This document shows positions 47,524-61,982 of a DNA stretch of 64,000 bases, piece after piece. Source of the DNA: Casuarina equisetifolia (lineage: Eukaryota; Streptophyta; Magnoliopsida; Fagales; Casuarinaceae); the NCBI GenBank assembly GCA_028551475.1, contig CM052354.1, positions 23,583,258-23,647,257 on the forward strand. The letters are read 5' to 3'. Position numbers and translations under genes: made by a program. How positions within the stretch are numbered: position 1 is the first letter of the stretch; each line of letters begins with the position of its first letter. The notes under the pieces are model-generated. The model had not been told where the DNA came from. It searched no databases and was given only the letters and a program-made list of their open reading frames with translations.

Positions 47524-50500
47524 TCATTGTAAACAGCCGGTAAGCTTGGAAGCTGCAGTGATGCCACTGACTATGGCACCTTCAACATTTGGACTGACAC
47601 AGAAGTCCCCAACAATAGCCAGTCTCTTGTTCTTCTCCCAAAGGCACTTCTCATCCCCGGCAATGCTTGTTACAGGAAATGCACTTCCCCTAGAAAAGCG
47701 TTAGTGTCAAATAGATCTCCAGCAGTATAGAATCACATCAATGAAATTAATCTCTACCTTCACAACATCATGCTACATAATGCATCAAACAAAGATCCAA
47801 GTACGAAACCATATATTCTAGCCCAGGTAAACTTCGATGTAGACTACGTACAAAATTATGTTCCCATATCATTTGCCAGAATTACACCCAATCGCAGTCA
47901 CAAAAGTGAAACCTTACCTGTTGAAACGCACCCACAACCTCCCCTACATGCGTGCACACAAAACTTAAAAGATCAAATTGCTATTATCACTTCTGGGTGG
48001 ATGAAAATTCCAGTGATTTTCTGGTACCAGACTGTATGTGGCCACAAGATAAGATGAAGATAATTGTCTAATAAGCATCCAAAAGCTATGGATTCAGTTT
48101 CAAATATTCCCCCATGAAGAGAATTGTAACAACTCTAGATAGACAGCCGAGTTGGATCCAGGAACACATATCTTATTAATGCAAGTGAAAATGTAGCCCA
48201 ACATTATCATTTGCCATAGGAATTCGGAAAAGCCAGACAACATGCAATTCTTTCCTTCTTTATCTCTTTTGTGTTTAGGCAAATCATCCGTTACACAGAC
48301 CCTATCCTTACATATAGAACATCTCTTGAAAGAAATAACAGCCCCCACCCGCCCATCAAAACTCCTTTTGAAACAACTCTCTCACTCTATACTTGTACAA
48401 AAACTCGCATTCATACAATAGTTTCAGCCAGAAACAGCAAATCAAAAATAATAGAACAATCATATAATAGTTCCCGAGAGCCAACCTATGGTGTTTTCAC
48501 ATTCTCAGTTGCAGTAGAAGAGGAAGACAAGACAGACAGTGTTTAGTTAATGGGCAACTCTACCACACAAACCGCTCACCCTATTCAATTCCACACATGA
48601 AGATAGCATCCACAGTAAAAAGAAGAGATTTATGGATGAGAAATGATTGTCAAAGACTAGAACTCCTTCTTTGGGTCAAAACATTGGTTAAAATGGATGT
48701 AATTGAACATTCATTGCATCACTGACTTTCTTGTTTGTTTGTTATATAGTCCACTATTTAAGCTAGCCCAACCCATAACCTTATCAAACAAGAATTTCTA
48801 TCAGTAAATGGGCATCCACTGCCAGGAGAAAAGACCCCAGCCTGAGCACTATGAGAAAAACGAAACCTTATTTATAACCTCTGGTAGAGGCTTATCCAGG
48901 AGATAGGGCACCATGACTTTTCATCCACGTCCTATGACAGAAATTTTAACAATATAGAAAGACTTCTCTATTTTCAGGAGATATTCTAAACTATAAGCCA
49001 CCCCCTTTACATTGTAGTCAGATTCAAGATTTCTAAGATGGATTTGGATTTTCACAACCATGCTTCAAATTGTTTTAATTAGCTTCAGAAATGAAAGTTT
49101 GGGAAGATCTAACTGTAAGAGAGCGTGAGGAGTTCTTTTTCTAATGACATACTTCTGGAAATTTTGTAATAACTCAGACTCCATAATCATTTACAATTAT
49201 TTACGAGTCTCTTGTCCATCCACGGTTTTCATTAACATTAACAACTCTTATCATTTTAAGCTAGGAGCAACTTCACTTTTGTCCTGATATTCAAATCTCT
49301 CTCCAAATTTTCCAATCAAAATGCAACCCTATAGAATTTTGAAATGCTAACACTAAATATCACAACCAGAACCCGGTCCAGAAACAGTTTGCAGTATACT
49401 TGGTAAGCTTGGAATCCACCATTAAAAAAAAAAAAAAATGAAGCAACTAGAATCCAAGAAAAGGCAAAGATTCTACATTTTGAGAAAGATGAATTCACCA
49501 TATGATTAGAGCTTAGCTGTGAAATCACACTCAAGCCACGCCAAGGTAGACAAGCATCCTTCTCTGTTCAGCCCAAAAGTAAAATGTGGTTTTGAAATTG
49601 ATCCAGGTCTATCCGTTTAAAACACTACTCCAGGCCCCAAAATGGTGTTAAAATGAATGTGTTGACCAGAAAAATTTTCCATATTTATACTTTTAAATGT
49701 GTAGACAATTTGCAGCCAACATCGAACTCTACTGTATGTACCCACCATCTATGAGCTTTCTTAAAGAAGGGCTGAGGAATATTAAGTCCAGAGCTCCCTA
49801 ACTCGTGCAAAAGTTCTTCAGCCACTCTTGCCAGTATTGCTTCTGAGGGCTTTAGAAGTCCAGTTTGAGCAATAACACCCCTTGCATACTCGGCTGTTGA
49901 ATGCAACACCCATCGTTCACTGTGCAGATTGAGCAGAAAACAACCAAAACATAGTCAATGATGAAACATACCTTAAAACTTGATCATTTCTTTCGACGAT
50001 GTGCTAAGATGGCAGCATACAAACATATACCTAGTAGCCGAACGCCCAGGCTTGCTATTGTCACAAAAAGCCCAGCTTAAAACTTTTGAGTTTATTATTT
50101 TGAATCCTTTCACGGGAATCTGAACCAATAAAATAAAATTTTGTCAGGCAAAGTAGCCATGAATCTCACCAAAAGGAGTGTTTAAACAGACGCGATGACA
50201 GTAAGAAGTCATCAAGTGAAAACCAAACTTTCCAGAGTAGAAAGGAAAAGGAAGCATAGATCAAATCAGTCACGTAATTTTAATGAATCAGCACAGTTTG
50301 CAGAGAGTAAATAACTTTAGAGAAGCATAAGTAATATCTTACCGCAGAAAGAGGCTCTCCAAATGCTAGTAGAAGAGCAAAACATGGGATAACAGGAACA
50401 TCCTGCAACTTCACTGCAAACTCTGGAACCAAATTCAGATCTGCACAGTAATTACTAAGGATGAAGTTTCACATTAGCAACAATCACAACACCTTACCCA

Positions 50501-53500
50501 AGAACAACAGTGAAATTTGAAAACAAAATAAAATAAAATAAATACATGGAATAGCTTATAATCATTATTTTTCTGCTCGTTTTAGAGCCATTGGTAGACA
50601 AAGATGAAGTTACAAGCTCTCCTAGACAAAAAACAGTCCAGAAGTTTGTCTTCCAACTGAAATCATCTGTAACAAATAACCAATTGTGCAGAATCCAACA
50701 CAAAGTTTACCTGCATAATCTAATGCAAGCTCAAAGTTTCTCAACCCAGCACCCATACTAGAAACTTCAGACCAGGCACACACATAATTTGTACAGCAGG
50801 AGCTTAGTGCCAACTACTTTAAGCCCAGTTCGAATGCTTACATGCCCACAAGCTTGGTTGGTTAATTCTCCAATTGAACCATCTAAATGAGTTCTTAGGC
50901 TATATGCAAGGAACTCAAAGACTCAAGTTATTACGAACTCCAGGTTTCAGATAAGTTTTGGGCCAAAAATATTTTTTTAACTGGTCATACACGTGCATCC
51001 ACATAAAGCCTGTTTTGTAGTATGTTGTAAGACATACTAGGGTTTAAAAGTGAACAATTTCAACATCAAGCTTAAGAGGCAGAATACAGAAGAAAAGAAA
51101 AGAAAGAGATAGGAGGAAGAGATGAATACAAAACAAAACAAAATAATAAAGGCTTGAAACTTGCTAACAGATGTACCCTGAGAAGAGAGAATGACCACAA
51201 GACACCTACAAATCACCAGCTGGAGAGCTTCTAGAATGTAAGTGGGGGACTTCTAAAGCAAATATTAAAGTGGAGGTCATTAACAGAGGGCAATCTAGTG
51301 AAACCACTAGGCAACATGGGCTAAATCAGGAATCCAAAATCTTCCCTTAGTGCAATTATAGAACTACTGGTTCATAGTGTTGAGGGATGGCGCTAGCTCA
51401 TTAGATTCTAAGCTAGCTTCATCTACCAAAGCTTCTACTGTGCATAGCTTGAAAACTGAGATTACAAGATGGGCAAAAACTCAAACATATACGGACCTGT
51501 TAATTCTCTAGTTAAGTGTTTCCACCATTATAGTTTGTTAAGAGATGGTGAAAAGAGGAACAGAAAGTAATCAAGGGATAAAAAAGAGCTTCACATGGCA
51601 GGCATTTCTTATGGCACAAAGACATATATTAAAAAGGGTCAAGCACGAAACAAGTAGTCAGCAAATGCAAAGAGTTCTTGTTTCATTTTAATCATACCAG
51701 CTGAGCAATTTTTCTTGGGTGGCTAATATCAACTAGGCTCTCTTTCCATCATATTCGCACTTAAATTTCTTACAAAAACAAAGTTACAAATAGTATGATC
51801 ACCAGATGTTTCATGGCAGAACAGTGGGACACTATCATGAATTTTTCATATCAGATAAATAAGTAGATAATCTTTTGACCACCAGAAATGAGAAGATTTA
51901 TCACTTAAATATTTTACATAAAGCAAGCTCAAGCCTGGATGAATATAATAAGCATTAGAGCAAGGGATTATACCAAGGGGTGGTGGTCGTCCTGTTACAT
52001 TTGTAAACCTTGGGGAAACTATGTTTTTATCCGATGCAACCACCGCCTGAAAGTGACCGAGATTTTGTCCATCCAAACCCATCAAAGACCATAAATTCTC
52101 ATCTTCTAACCACTCCAACCTTCCAACACCCACCCCAAATTTACTATCGACTCCTGTAAAGAAGTTTTTTAAAAAAAAATAAAATAAAAAATTAGGCTAC
52201 TTATAGGTTCACATTTAATATTGGGTGATAGATTTCCCAAAGGAAACAACAAGTTTAATACAAACCAGTCTCCTGACATAATGCTCTGCATATGGCATTC
52301 ATGCCTGGTATGCCCACATATTTCCTGGTTATTCCTTCCTGAACAATGTTGGTGATAATCAGACAAACAATTAACCAACAGAGAGTGATAGTAGGCTTTA
52401 TGTTATCTTAGGCATTCGCTTCATCTTTTTTTTTTACTATACAAGTAAAAATACAGTCGAATCAACAAAAAGAAAAAGAACTAAGTTTGCAAATTACCAC
52501 ACTTCTCATTAAATCTAAGATGCAGTTTAGATATATGGTAGATGGTGTTATAGAGTTACCAGGATGTGGAGAACAGAAAATCTTATGGAAGGAATGCAAT
52601 CTCAAAATATCAAAATCAACAAGGAGTTGAAGCAATTAGCTGAAAAGATGTCCTAGTGCAATATCTTTGGATGCCGCCGCTTGAATATCCATAGAATACT
52701 AGGAAGTTAGTTAAGATGTAAGTTGAAAACTAGTTTCAATGAACATAAATTTGTATCAGCCAAAACGAAATCACTTTCATGTTCGTTCTTTTTATGTTTT
52801 CTGATGCTTAGGCTTATGTATAAAATTAAACATGGAGATATTCATTCCAGGCTAGGCCTAGCCAAACAAAATTAAAAGAAGGAAATCATGGAGCACAAAT
52901 ACTCCGAAGCCAAACTAGTACAATCAGGGCATAAAGTAACACTGCCCATGTCAAAACCAAAGTAAAACAAAATGTGCATCACTCAGTCAATTACAAACAA
53001 ATGTTACGGAAGGAAGGGAGGCAATTATCAAAAATTCCACCATATTATAGCATTTGCGAGCTGAAAACCATAACAACCCTACACATTGAAAACATAGAAG
53101 GCATAGCAGGAAACCTGCTGTATGGCTACAAATTTCTTGGACATGCAGTCAAAAGATCCAAAATTTTCGTTCCACTCAGCAACAAGACCTCTTGATTCCC
53201 ACTCACACACCAAACTTAACACCTCATTATTGCTGACACTGAAATGTGGAGCACCATGGTCGAACACCAGCTCCTGCCCGTCCTCAGCAACTTCTCTATA
53301 TCCAAAATCTCAAAGCATTGCCAGATCACCCTTCTATGTGGACAAGTTAAAGAGAGAAAGAAACCCAAAAGAAAGAGAAGAACCTGCGTTGGGACATGCG
53401 GCCACCAGGACCTCTAGCGGACTCGAAAAGGGTGACAGACACCCCATTCCTGGCGAGACTTGCGGCGCACACTGCTCCTGAAACTGGTTACAATTTTTGT

Positions 53501-53618
53501 CACATCTTAATGGGTTGTTTGAATTTCTTTAATCGATTTCTAATGTAAAAGAAAGACTCGATTTTGAATGCTCACTTCCAGTTCCCACCACTGCCACTCT
53601 GTTGGCAATGCTGCTCAT
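47524..53618 (-). CDS. FAD/NAD(P)-binding oxidoreductase, renalase / amine oxidase-like
   Basis: Flavoprotein of the amine oxidase superfamily, similar to plant renalase-like proteins; its substrate is unknown. Nine exons in transcript order: 53618-53576, 53483-53384, 53295-53115, 52338-52266, 52153-51974, 50440-50343, 50119-50031, 49919-49746 and 47689-47524. Phases agree throughout and give 367 residues. The N-terminus MSSIANRVAVVGTGISGAV is a Rossmann FAD-binding fold with GxGxxG at 11-16. It is followed by FESARGPGGRM, the second flavin-binding signature (GGR), and then VFDHGAPHFSV. The middle has KYVGIPGMNAICRAL and the C-terminal half PVIPCFALLLAF. RLAIVGDFCVSPNVEGAIVSG at the end closes over the flavin. 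No transit peptide is evident from this start, and an upstream start cannot be excluded. Intron 5 is 1.5 kb and intron 8 is 2.06 kb. Confidence 0.93.
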
Positions 53619-55786
53619 AGTGATTCCACTTTTTGCCGCACAAGTTGCCTTCCTTTAGTCAAGAAAGAGGCTACCGCCAGCAATTCACAGCAATCAATCT
53701 CGCCGCACGCTGCCACTGTTAGTAGAAACTTTCCAAATCAAAGAAAGGACATGCGTCGTACAACGAGGGGACAACGTGGGAAGCTTCTGTCCTTTCATAA
53801 ATACTATTTTTTAGTACCATCTGCAAATTAGATTTCGAAGTAAAAAGGCGAAGTGCCACCCTCCCCGCGCTAAACCCACTACTACGCATTGACAAAGTCA
53901 GTGCCCTTTCCTCGAAAATCTCCATTACAGGGCAGCATGGTACGGATTTATTCCTAATTATTAGCAGTTTTGTATTAGGGAGTTAAAAAATGATACTGGC
54001 TCCTTCCGAGTCAGTCGCCCCTTGCCTAAGTGGACGCCAGTTTCAGAGCCGCCAGGCATGCGTGCCACAGCTTGGCGCTTGCAAAAGGCACGGCGAAGGT
54101 GCAAGTTCCCGTTTTTTTCACGCTTTGAATAAGCTCTAACTGTAACGAAGAGTAAGAATTTAACTTGTCTTTGATTGCTACCTTCCTTTTATGACTTCTC
54201 AAATGGTCCAAACTGTGTCTCAGATAATCCAAATTTACCTTCAAAGATTCCCAGCAGCACAAGTATTAATTTCCAGTAAGACGATAACATATTCCATTAG
54301 ATTAATAAAATTTAAGCTTAATGAAATGATTTCATATCAATGATATTAACTTTTTGTAATTCATTATTCTCAATGTTTATTATAGGGATTTTATGTCATA
54401 AATATTGAGGATGCTTAATATTCTTAATATTGTATCAAAGTCATAAGACTCCCTTCTTAATGTGATTTTTTCTGCATCCTCCATTTGTTATTTGTTTGCT
54501 AATAAAGTTAATTTCCACTTTCAATGCAGTTCCTTCCTCCATTTGTCATTTGTTGCTAGTCAAGCTAATTTTCACCATGCACAGGGATATATTAAGGATG
54601 TTGGAATTTATCTCACATTAAAAGGAGATGATATAAACTTGACCCTATAAGTGATAATTCTCATTTTATTTTGAAGTGTTTTTTTTTTAAATAATTATGA
54701 AATTATTTAATATTCTTAATAATAAAAACTAAACAAAAGATTTTTACTTTATAAAAATAATAATATCACCTTAGTTAAGATCCACCCTAATTATCAATGT
54801 AACAACATGTACTATTTAAACTTTCATAGTTATGCAATAATAAAACATATTCTTCATCTTCACAAACCTTGCTTCTTTAATTTAACTATCAATTGTGTCA
54901 CATGTTTGCAACTCACATGTATAATATTAAAGAATGATAAACAAATAATTATACCAAATCTATGACAAGTTTTGTGTGCTTATTCAAAAATGTTCACCCA
55001 CTCCCCATATGCTCATGACTATCACATAAAATCTAATCTAAATATTCCTCATTCCACACGGTCAAATGGGGATTTTTTTTCTTACGTAAGCGGTTCGAGA
55101 ACATGTGAACGCATCGTCTAAGATTCCGAACTGTGCTTTCACTTTCCAATCACGTCGAAATGAAAGAGTGGAGAGTTTAGGAAAAGAAAGGAAAGGAAAG
55201 GAGGAGAATATTTGTTGAGTGATCGTACGGCGGAACGCAGGCTGGTCGGAGACTGAATCCATTAAAATATTTCATGGAAGAAAAAGAAAAGAGAGATTAA
55301 AACGTGAAACAGAGGCTCCCGGAATCCGTTTTTGGCGGCTGCGTGGTCAGATGAGTAGGGGAGTTTCAAAGTCGTGACGTCAAAGCGGTAGGCTTCGAGG
55401 GCAGGCTTTGTCGGACCCAGTGTGAACGGTGAATGTCAAAGAATTGACTGAAAAATTCGAAGGAAAGCCCAAGAGGGTGGATTGTACAGGACACACGTAC
55501 GGTTAAGCGCGCAGGGGAGGATAGGGGGTGACTAGGTCGTTTTTGTCGAAGCAACCCTTGCCCGAGTAATACTTTTCCATGGCGCGGATTGCTTACGGCT
55601 TAGTCTCCCATGCTCCGTTCACACAGAAAAGCCGTAAAAGTATATCCATGGCTATTTGGGAAAGCCAATCTTTCTCTGGGTTCAATTATTTGTACGGTAG
55701 AGAAAGCGAGAGAGAGAGAAAAACAGGCACCGAAATTTCAAGGGGGTTGCCGCGCCCTGCACCAGTTCATATTATAAGGAAGCGAG

Positions 55787-55835
<49 letters not shown>

Positions 55836-55890
55836 AAATTCAACGCGGACACGTCCGGTCACTAGCGTTGTCAAGACAGCTTGGACCTTC
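53619..55890. other. Divergent intergenic region between the FAD gene and the kinase gene
   Basis: Just upstream of the FAD gene (53619-54100) the DNA is relatively GC-rich. The middle (54270-55040) is very AT-rich. From 55060 GC rises again into the kinase promoter. Open frames on the minus strand at 54026-54262 and 55062-55262 have no recognisable features. Confidence 0.45.
55791..55830 (+). repeat. (AG)n microsatellite in the kinase promoter
   Basis: An uninterrupted run of 20 AG units about 60 bp before the likely TATA box. A run this long is likely to vary in length among individuals. Confidence 0.95.
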
Positions 55891-55891
55891 G

Positions 55892-55900
55892 TATAAGTAT
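55892..55900 (+). promoter_or_regulatory. Probable TATA box of the CRPK1-like kinase gene
   Basis: The TATAAGTAT sequence is followed about 30 bp later by a pyrimidine-rich leader typical of plant 5'UTRs. The leader ends at a donor (GAG, then GTTAGT at 56060), so transcription probably starts near 55925. Confidence 0.6.
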
Positions 55901-57653
55901 ATTTTCTCGTTAAGCTGTCTTCCAGCCCAACCTACCCTTCCTTAAGCTGCTCTATCCCTTCTCCATTCTCTCTCTCTCTACGGGCTTTACTGTCTCGGGC
56001 AATCCTCTTTCCAGGCTCCACACTCTCGTCCAATCCTCGTACTTTCCTCTGCTTCTGAGGTTAGTTTCACATCTGGGTTTCTTTTGTCATCTTTACTTCT
56101 CTTATTCTTAAATCCATGTTTCTGTATTTGGTTATGTTGGAAAAGGGGCAAAGTTGTTCCTTTTTTAGATGGGTGCTAAGGGCTTTTACTTCTCACTTGT
56201 CTCGGTTGTCTGGCCGACTTTGATATGTATTAGGTTTGATAATCTTGGAAACAAGGATTTGATCATATTGGATTTCTAACCCAGTCACTTAAAAGTCAAT
56301 TTCTGATAACGCAGATTAACCTTAACTACTCAATTTCCTCTAGATTCTTGTTTTCTTACGCCTAACTTTACGTTTATAGCAAAGATATGTTGCATTTGAC
56401 CAGTGGAGTGATTGTTAAGGGGTTGACTCTGTAAATTCTGGGGCATCTACACGTCGATCCTGAGTGAGAATTTTTTATTGTACCAGAAATGTGAAAGTTA
56501 AACCTTTTTCTCTTTTTAGTTTTTTTTTTTTATTATTCAGTTGAAATGTGGTGTTTTGTACTGGTGAGAGCAGAACAAACCTGGTCAGATCTTTGTGTTT
56601 TTTGTACCTTTGAAGAGAAATTTGAAGAGAAACTTATTGTTAAATAGCCATGTTGTTATTTCAAGAGATATTTGACTCGACACCATCTGGAATGTATATA
56701 TTTCATATTTACAACGGACATATTCCAAATAGTCATCTTCCAAGATGCCTAAAAATATTTGATAAATAAAAGGGTATACAAAATCGTGTTGAGAGAGAAT
56801 TAATGAGCAGCAGTTTGATTGGTGGGAAAGGGAGCAGTCATGGAAGCAGCTTATTGAATATGCTAGCACTATCAAATTGTTGACTGCCAAAATAACTTCT
56901 TTCTGGCCACATTCAAAATAGCTTTCTGCCAAAATCGTGTTGTGTTTGAAGCTTCTGTTTCTGCCGGTCCAGACCACATCTGCTTTTTCCCATCATATCT
57001 GACTCCCTTGCATGGGTAGGACTATTTTACTTCTTGCCTGGTCTACCTGAGATTTTAGGGCTCAAGTTTTTATACAGATTGTTTTTTGTTTTTTTCTTGT
57101 TCCAGTTGTCTTACGAACGTAGCAATTTAGTGTTCCGTGAAGGTTGGCATAATATAATGAAAGTCTGATGTCAGCAATGCACTGTTTTTCTGGTTCAAAA
57201 AAAAAATCCCTTCAGTCAAAAATGCATTAGTGTATCTTTCAATCAGTATGCAGGATTAAGATGCAAATATCCCTTTCCAAGACCATTGTGAGATTTTTTT
57301 GTTCAACCCAACAGTTTTAGCCACTTTGCTTTACCCTCAAATTAAGATTAGGCTGACTCTAAGTGTTCTGGAATTCACATTTAGTATAAGAATAAAGAGG
57401 CATGCTTTTGAACTTCTTGTAATCATGCCTGACTTCCAAATTCCATTAAAGTTTTTAGACTACATTACATCGGGTCATTCAGATTCAAACCCTTGACATC
57501 CCTTTCAATTTTTGATGTTCATTTCCCCTTGAAAATGCATTTGGAGTGATATATCTCTTAATGATTTAATGTGGCAGGTCTTGGAAGTGTTTTCATTTGA
57601 AGCCTTGTTGACAGTTTGACATTGAAGGAGAGTCAAAGGTGTACCATTCAGTT

Positions 57654-60600
57654 ATGACTTGTTTTCCTTTCTTCAGTCGGAGTGGGAGATCAGGGACAAA
57701 TGGAAGATTTGATGTTGATGATGGTAAACACCTGAGCTGGTTCAACAACTACAATAAAATATCAGATTTTCCAGGATGCTTTATTTTGTCTTCTTACCAA
57801 ATAATGCCTTTTTGAGAACAAATACTCTTCAAACACAGTAACTGAGTTTTCCTCCTTGCTTTTCTGAACAGAAGTGTCAGGCATTCAAAATGTGAAGCTT
57901 TACAGTTACAAGGAATTGAAAACTGCCACAGATGATTTTAGTCGAGTTCAAAAAATTGGAGAGGGCGGTTTTGGTTCTGTCTATAAGGTAACCATCAATG
58001 TCCCATTTTAAGATTTACTATTCATTAGCTATTTTTCTTTTGTCCTGATTTATACTTCCTTCAAAATATTATTGTCAATTGCCAGGGACGGCTCAGAGAT
58101 GGGAAGATTGCTGCTATAAAAGTTCTTTCAGCAGAATCAAAACAGGGAGCGAAGGAATTCTTGACAGAGATTGACGTGATCTCACAAATAGAGCATGAAA
58201 ATTTGGTGAAGCTCCATGGCTGTTGTGTTGAAGGAGATCATAGAATTTTGGTCTACAACTATCTTGAGAATAATAGCCTTGCACAAACTCTACTTGGTAA
58301 TTCCTAATTTATTTTTTTGCTAGTCCTTTCTAGTACTGTGCTGTTCGTGCTTTTCTTTGTGCCATGGGGACGTCACTCTATGATATAAATACTTTTTTTG
58401 GGAAGAGTTTCAGCAAGACATATTTGTTAAAATTTTCTTTCCCTAGTATCTATGCCTTACTCCAAAATGATCAGCACAAAAGCTTTCAAATTTTTGGTCA
58501 CACATCTTACCTGGCATTGTTAATTGTTAAATTAACCTGTATCTGAACGGCCTAAAACCTTTCCAATTCCAGGTGGAAGTCAAAGCAACATCTACTTTAA
58601 TTGGCAAACGAGGTGTAAAATTTGCATTGGGATTGCACGTGGACTTGCATTCCTTCATGAAGAAGTACGGCCACACATTGTTCACAGGGATATCAAAGCT
58701 AGCAATATTCTCCTTGATAGAGATCTAACCCCCAAAATTTCAGATTTTGGGCTTGCAAAGCTGATCCCATCTGACCTGACTCATGTTACAACACGTGTGG
58801 CAGGAACAATGTAAGTTTTGTGTTTTGATTTTCTAACAATTGTTTACTCTACATTAGGAAATATTGCTTATTAATTTTTATCCTGATAATACAATTTGCG
58901 AAACATGAGTACTTTTTTATTCCTACCGTCTCTTTGGATTCTGAAAGTAATGATTGGATGGTAAAGGATTAATGATGGGCCCATAAATAAAAATGAAAAG
59001 CTATCTTGATCAGACTGTCTTGGCCATCTGATTTTAGGGCCACTCATTAGCAATCTTGGATGAGAAGAAACTCACATGTTCATTTCCGTAGTTGAATGGA
59101 TTGGGAAAAAAGCATTGACTATAACCCAACAAGAACTAAAATGATAAATCCTTAACAGTTGCTCTAATCAATTTTGTTGACAATCATGTAGGAGGCTCTG
59201 TTAGCGGGATCTGTTAACTAAATAATATTATGGCTTTAGTGTAAGTGTGCAGTACATGTAACTATCATCAAATCTGGCTCTGATTATGTTGATATAACCC
59301 TGTGAGCTCGGGTTCAATTTATTTCTCCAGTTGCGATTCAATTTTCCACAAACTATCTTGCCAATGGAATGAGGTTATAAGCGTAGTCTTTTTGGTGGCT
59401 CATCTGTAGTGGAATCTTTTGAAACAAGTATTTCATCCTATGTAGCAAGATTCTTTCATATTCTTTATTAAATTATCAAGAAAACTTTCTATATGCCCAT
59501 TTCCCCCGTCTTACTTTTTATTTATCCTTTCACATGGCGTCTGCCCTTTTTTTGCTTCTAAAAAGCACCTAACGTCCTTTACTACTTACATTTGTTGTTC
59601 TAGAGGTTATCTGGCTCCAGAATATGCTATAAGGGGTCAATTAACACGGAAAGCAGATATTTATGGTTTTGGCGTCCTGCTTGTGGAAATAGTCAGTGGG
59701 AGATGTAACACGAATACAAGATTACCTATGGCAGACCGATATATCCTAGAAAGGGTAAGAATTTCTTATTGACCCCTGAAAGAAATTGTGGGCTGCTTTC
59801 CCTTTTTTTTTTTCAAGATGGAGATTGTACGGATATTCTGTGATTTTGTCAGATGAAATTTAGTGTTGACTTTTGTGAAATTTTGGAAAAAGGTTCTGTA
59901 TTGTTGTGAAGTAAAAAATAATCGCTACTTAATTGTGCAAGCTGATCAGGTCACTAATCTTAAGTCTTTAAGTCTGAAATTGATTCCGATCTTCCTCATT
60001 TAAGCCTTGAAACTTAGAATTGATCCCAATCATGCACATCTTTCGACAAAACCTTGTTTAAAATGTATGAAGCCAAAAATAATTTGCTTAAACCAGTAAT
60101 TTAATTTGGTAGAGTTGGAAATGCTCTTCAGTGTCCATGCACCATATGGGACCCATATTGTACTTTTGGTGTGCCCGTCCAGAAACCACATGCTTTGTCC
60201 ACGAAGACCATCATGGTTAAATATGCTACTTTACGTGATCTTGAATCTTCTGCTTCCTTGTTTGATGATGGTATGACATAGGATTAACCCAGAAAGGATG
60301 ACTCATGTTTACTGCGTCTTGATAGTATTAAGCTCAATCATGTAGGAATAGGCATCATTCTCCCTTGGTTTTGTGAGGTTCAAGACTTGGTAACCATTGC
60401 ATGTCTCAAGACTTAAAAATCTTTTTTTTTTTTTTTTTCTCTTTTCTTATGTCATCCAGTTCAATCCTATGAATCAGTTCAATCGATAATTCAATCATCC
60501 AACACAATGTCTCCCCTCCTCTTCCCCTTCTCCTTCTCTTCAACCTGTGGATCCAAAATCTCTGGTGGAGATTGTTGGGTATTTACGAGTTGTAGAAATT

Positions 60601-61670
60601 GGTTACAACCTGTCCATTGCTTCCATTTTGCATCAGTCGAATCATGAAACCTGGCAGGTTGTGTGTGAGAACCAGAAGAGTCTCTTGGTTAACGGGGAAT
60701 CTAACTGGGGCTTGTTTTAGGTTTTGGCAACAATGTTTGCACCAATAGCTTGCATGCAATCTTTCATGAAGATGATCCTATTTCATTAATATTGCTGCTA
60801 TAAGTATGGCTGATGATTTGAAATGTTAGGTGATAAGTTGCTGAAACATATGTATGCCAAAAATTACTATTATGGTAGCATACCAAAACATCGAAGGACA
60901 AAGGCTAACATATGTTAGTGATGCTAACATGTTGAAGGAAAGTATATGGACATGTTGAAAGATACGAATGTATTAGGAGCTATGGACGTGAAATGGTATG
61001 CTAGTGAACCAAGGAGACTAGATGGAACGAGAGATAAAGATTGTTAGTGCTGTTAGGTGCGACAGTGCAGAATAAATCATTATGGTGAATGTCAAGTCAC
61101 CCTTCCTAGATAATCTTAAAAGCCATAAGTATTGATGGGGTTCCACAAAATTAAACACAAAGTCATGGATATGTTATTTGAAATCAAGAGTAAATGGCAT
61201 CATTTTATAAACTTATCCTAACATGTGGGTTACTGTTGCAGGCCTGGGACCTTTACGAACGAAAGGTGCTCGTTGAACTGGTAGACACAGCACTGGACGG
61301 TGAATTTGATGCTGAGCAGGCTTGTAACTTTCTAAAGATTGCTCTGCTCTGCACCCAAGACACTCCAAAACTCCGGCCATCCATGTCAACAGTGGTGAAG
61401 ATGCTAACAGGTGAGGTTGACATAGACAAGTACGAGATAACAAAGCCAGGCTTAATTTCGGATTTCATGGACCTCAAAGTGCGAGATACTCCAAAATCTA
61501 GGCCTGGAACGAGCAATACATCTTATAATGTATCCTCCAGTTCAGAGAACCTAGACGGTTCAACTCTGTCGCCAGGAGGTTCAACTGCTGCAGCTACAAC
61601 CTTTACTTTACCGTACGATGGGAGCATAGTTGAAGATGAGTATGAAGAATCGAGCAATCCGAAAGTATAA
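57654..61670 (+). CDS. CRPK1: Receptor-like cytoplasmic Ser/Thr kinase, CRPK1-like (At1g16670 type)
   Basis: Arabidopsis CRPK1 is a plasma-membrane-associated kinase that phosphorylates 14-3-3 proteins and dampens cold signalling. Six coding exons (57654-57723, 57872-57987, 58086-58296, 58573-58810, 59604-59754, 61242-61670) give 404 residues with consistent phases. A 5'UTR intron fits 56060-57577. The start [14 protein letters not shown] lacks a signal peptide or membrane helix; its Cys may be lipid-modified. Kinase landmarks are [10 protein letters not shown] (52-61), AIK (Lys 74), HRDIKASN (Asp 172, an RD kinase), DFG (190-192), GTIGYLAPE and [10 protein letters not shown], where most kinases have DVYSFG. 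The tail [23 protein letters not shown] is the clade signature, followed by a Ser-rich C-terminus. No defect was seen. Orthology rather than paralogy is inferred. Confidence 0.94.
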
Positions 61671-61960
61671 TTTTGCTCTAGTCTTGGATTTTCGGAAGCC
61701 TTGTTATCCTGTGTATACTTCTGCAACCTGCAACCTTGTTTCTCGCCACGCCTTCTCCATCTTTGATCCAAAATCTGCCAATTAAAATTTGATTTATTCT
61801 AGAATATGGTTTTCTGTTTAGGCTTGTTAGAGTGTGTACAAAGAGTACAACCTCGTTTTTCTCTGTTCTTTCCCACATTGCTCCTCTGTAAAAGGCATCC
61901 ATCCAAATGTAAATGGACCTGGTTTCATAAAAGTCTAAAGGGTTTCCCCAGGCGCTCAGC

Positions 61961-61982
61961 TCTCTCTCTCTCTCTCTCTCTC
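61961..61982 (+). repeat. (TC)n microsatellite
   Basis: A TC run of 22 bases just past the kinase coding region, probably at or beyond the 3'UTR end. Confidence 0.9.
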
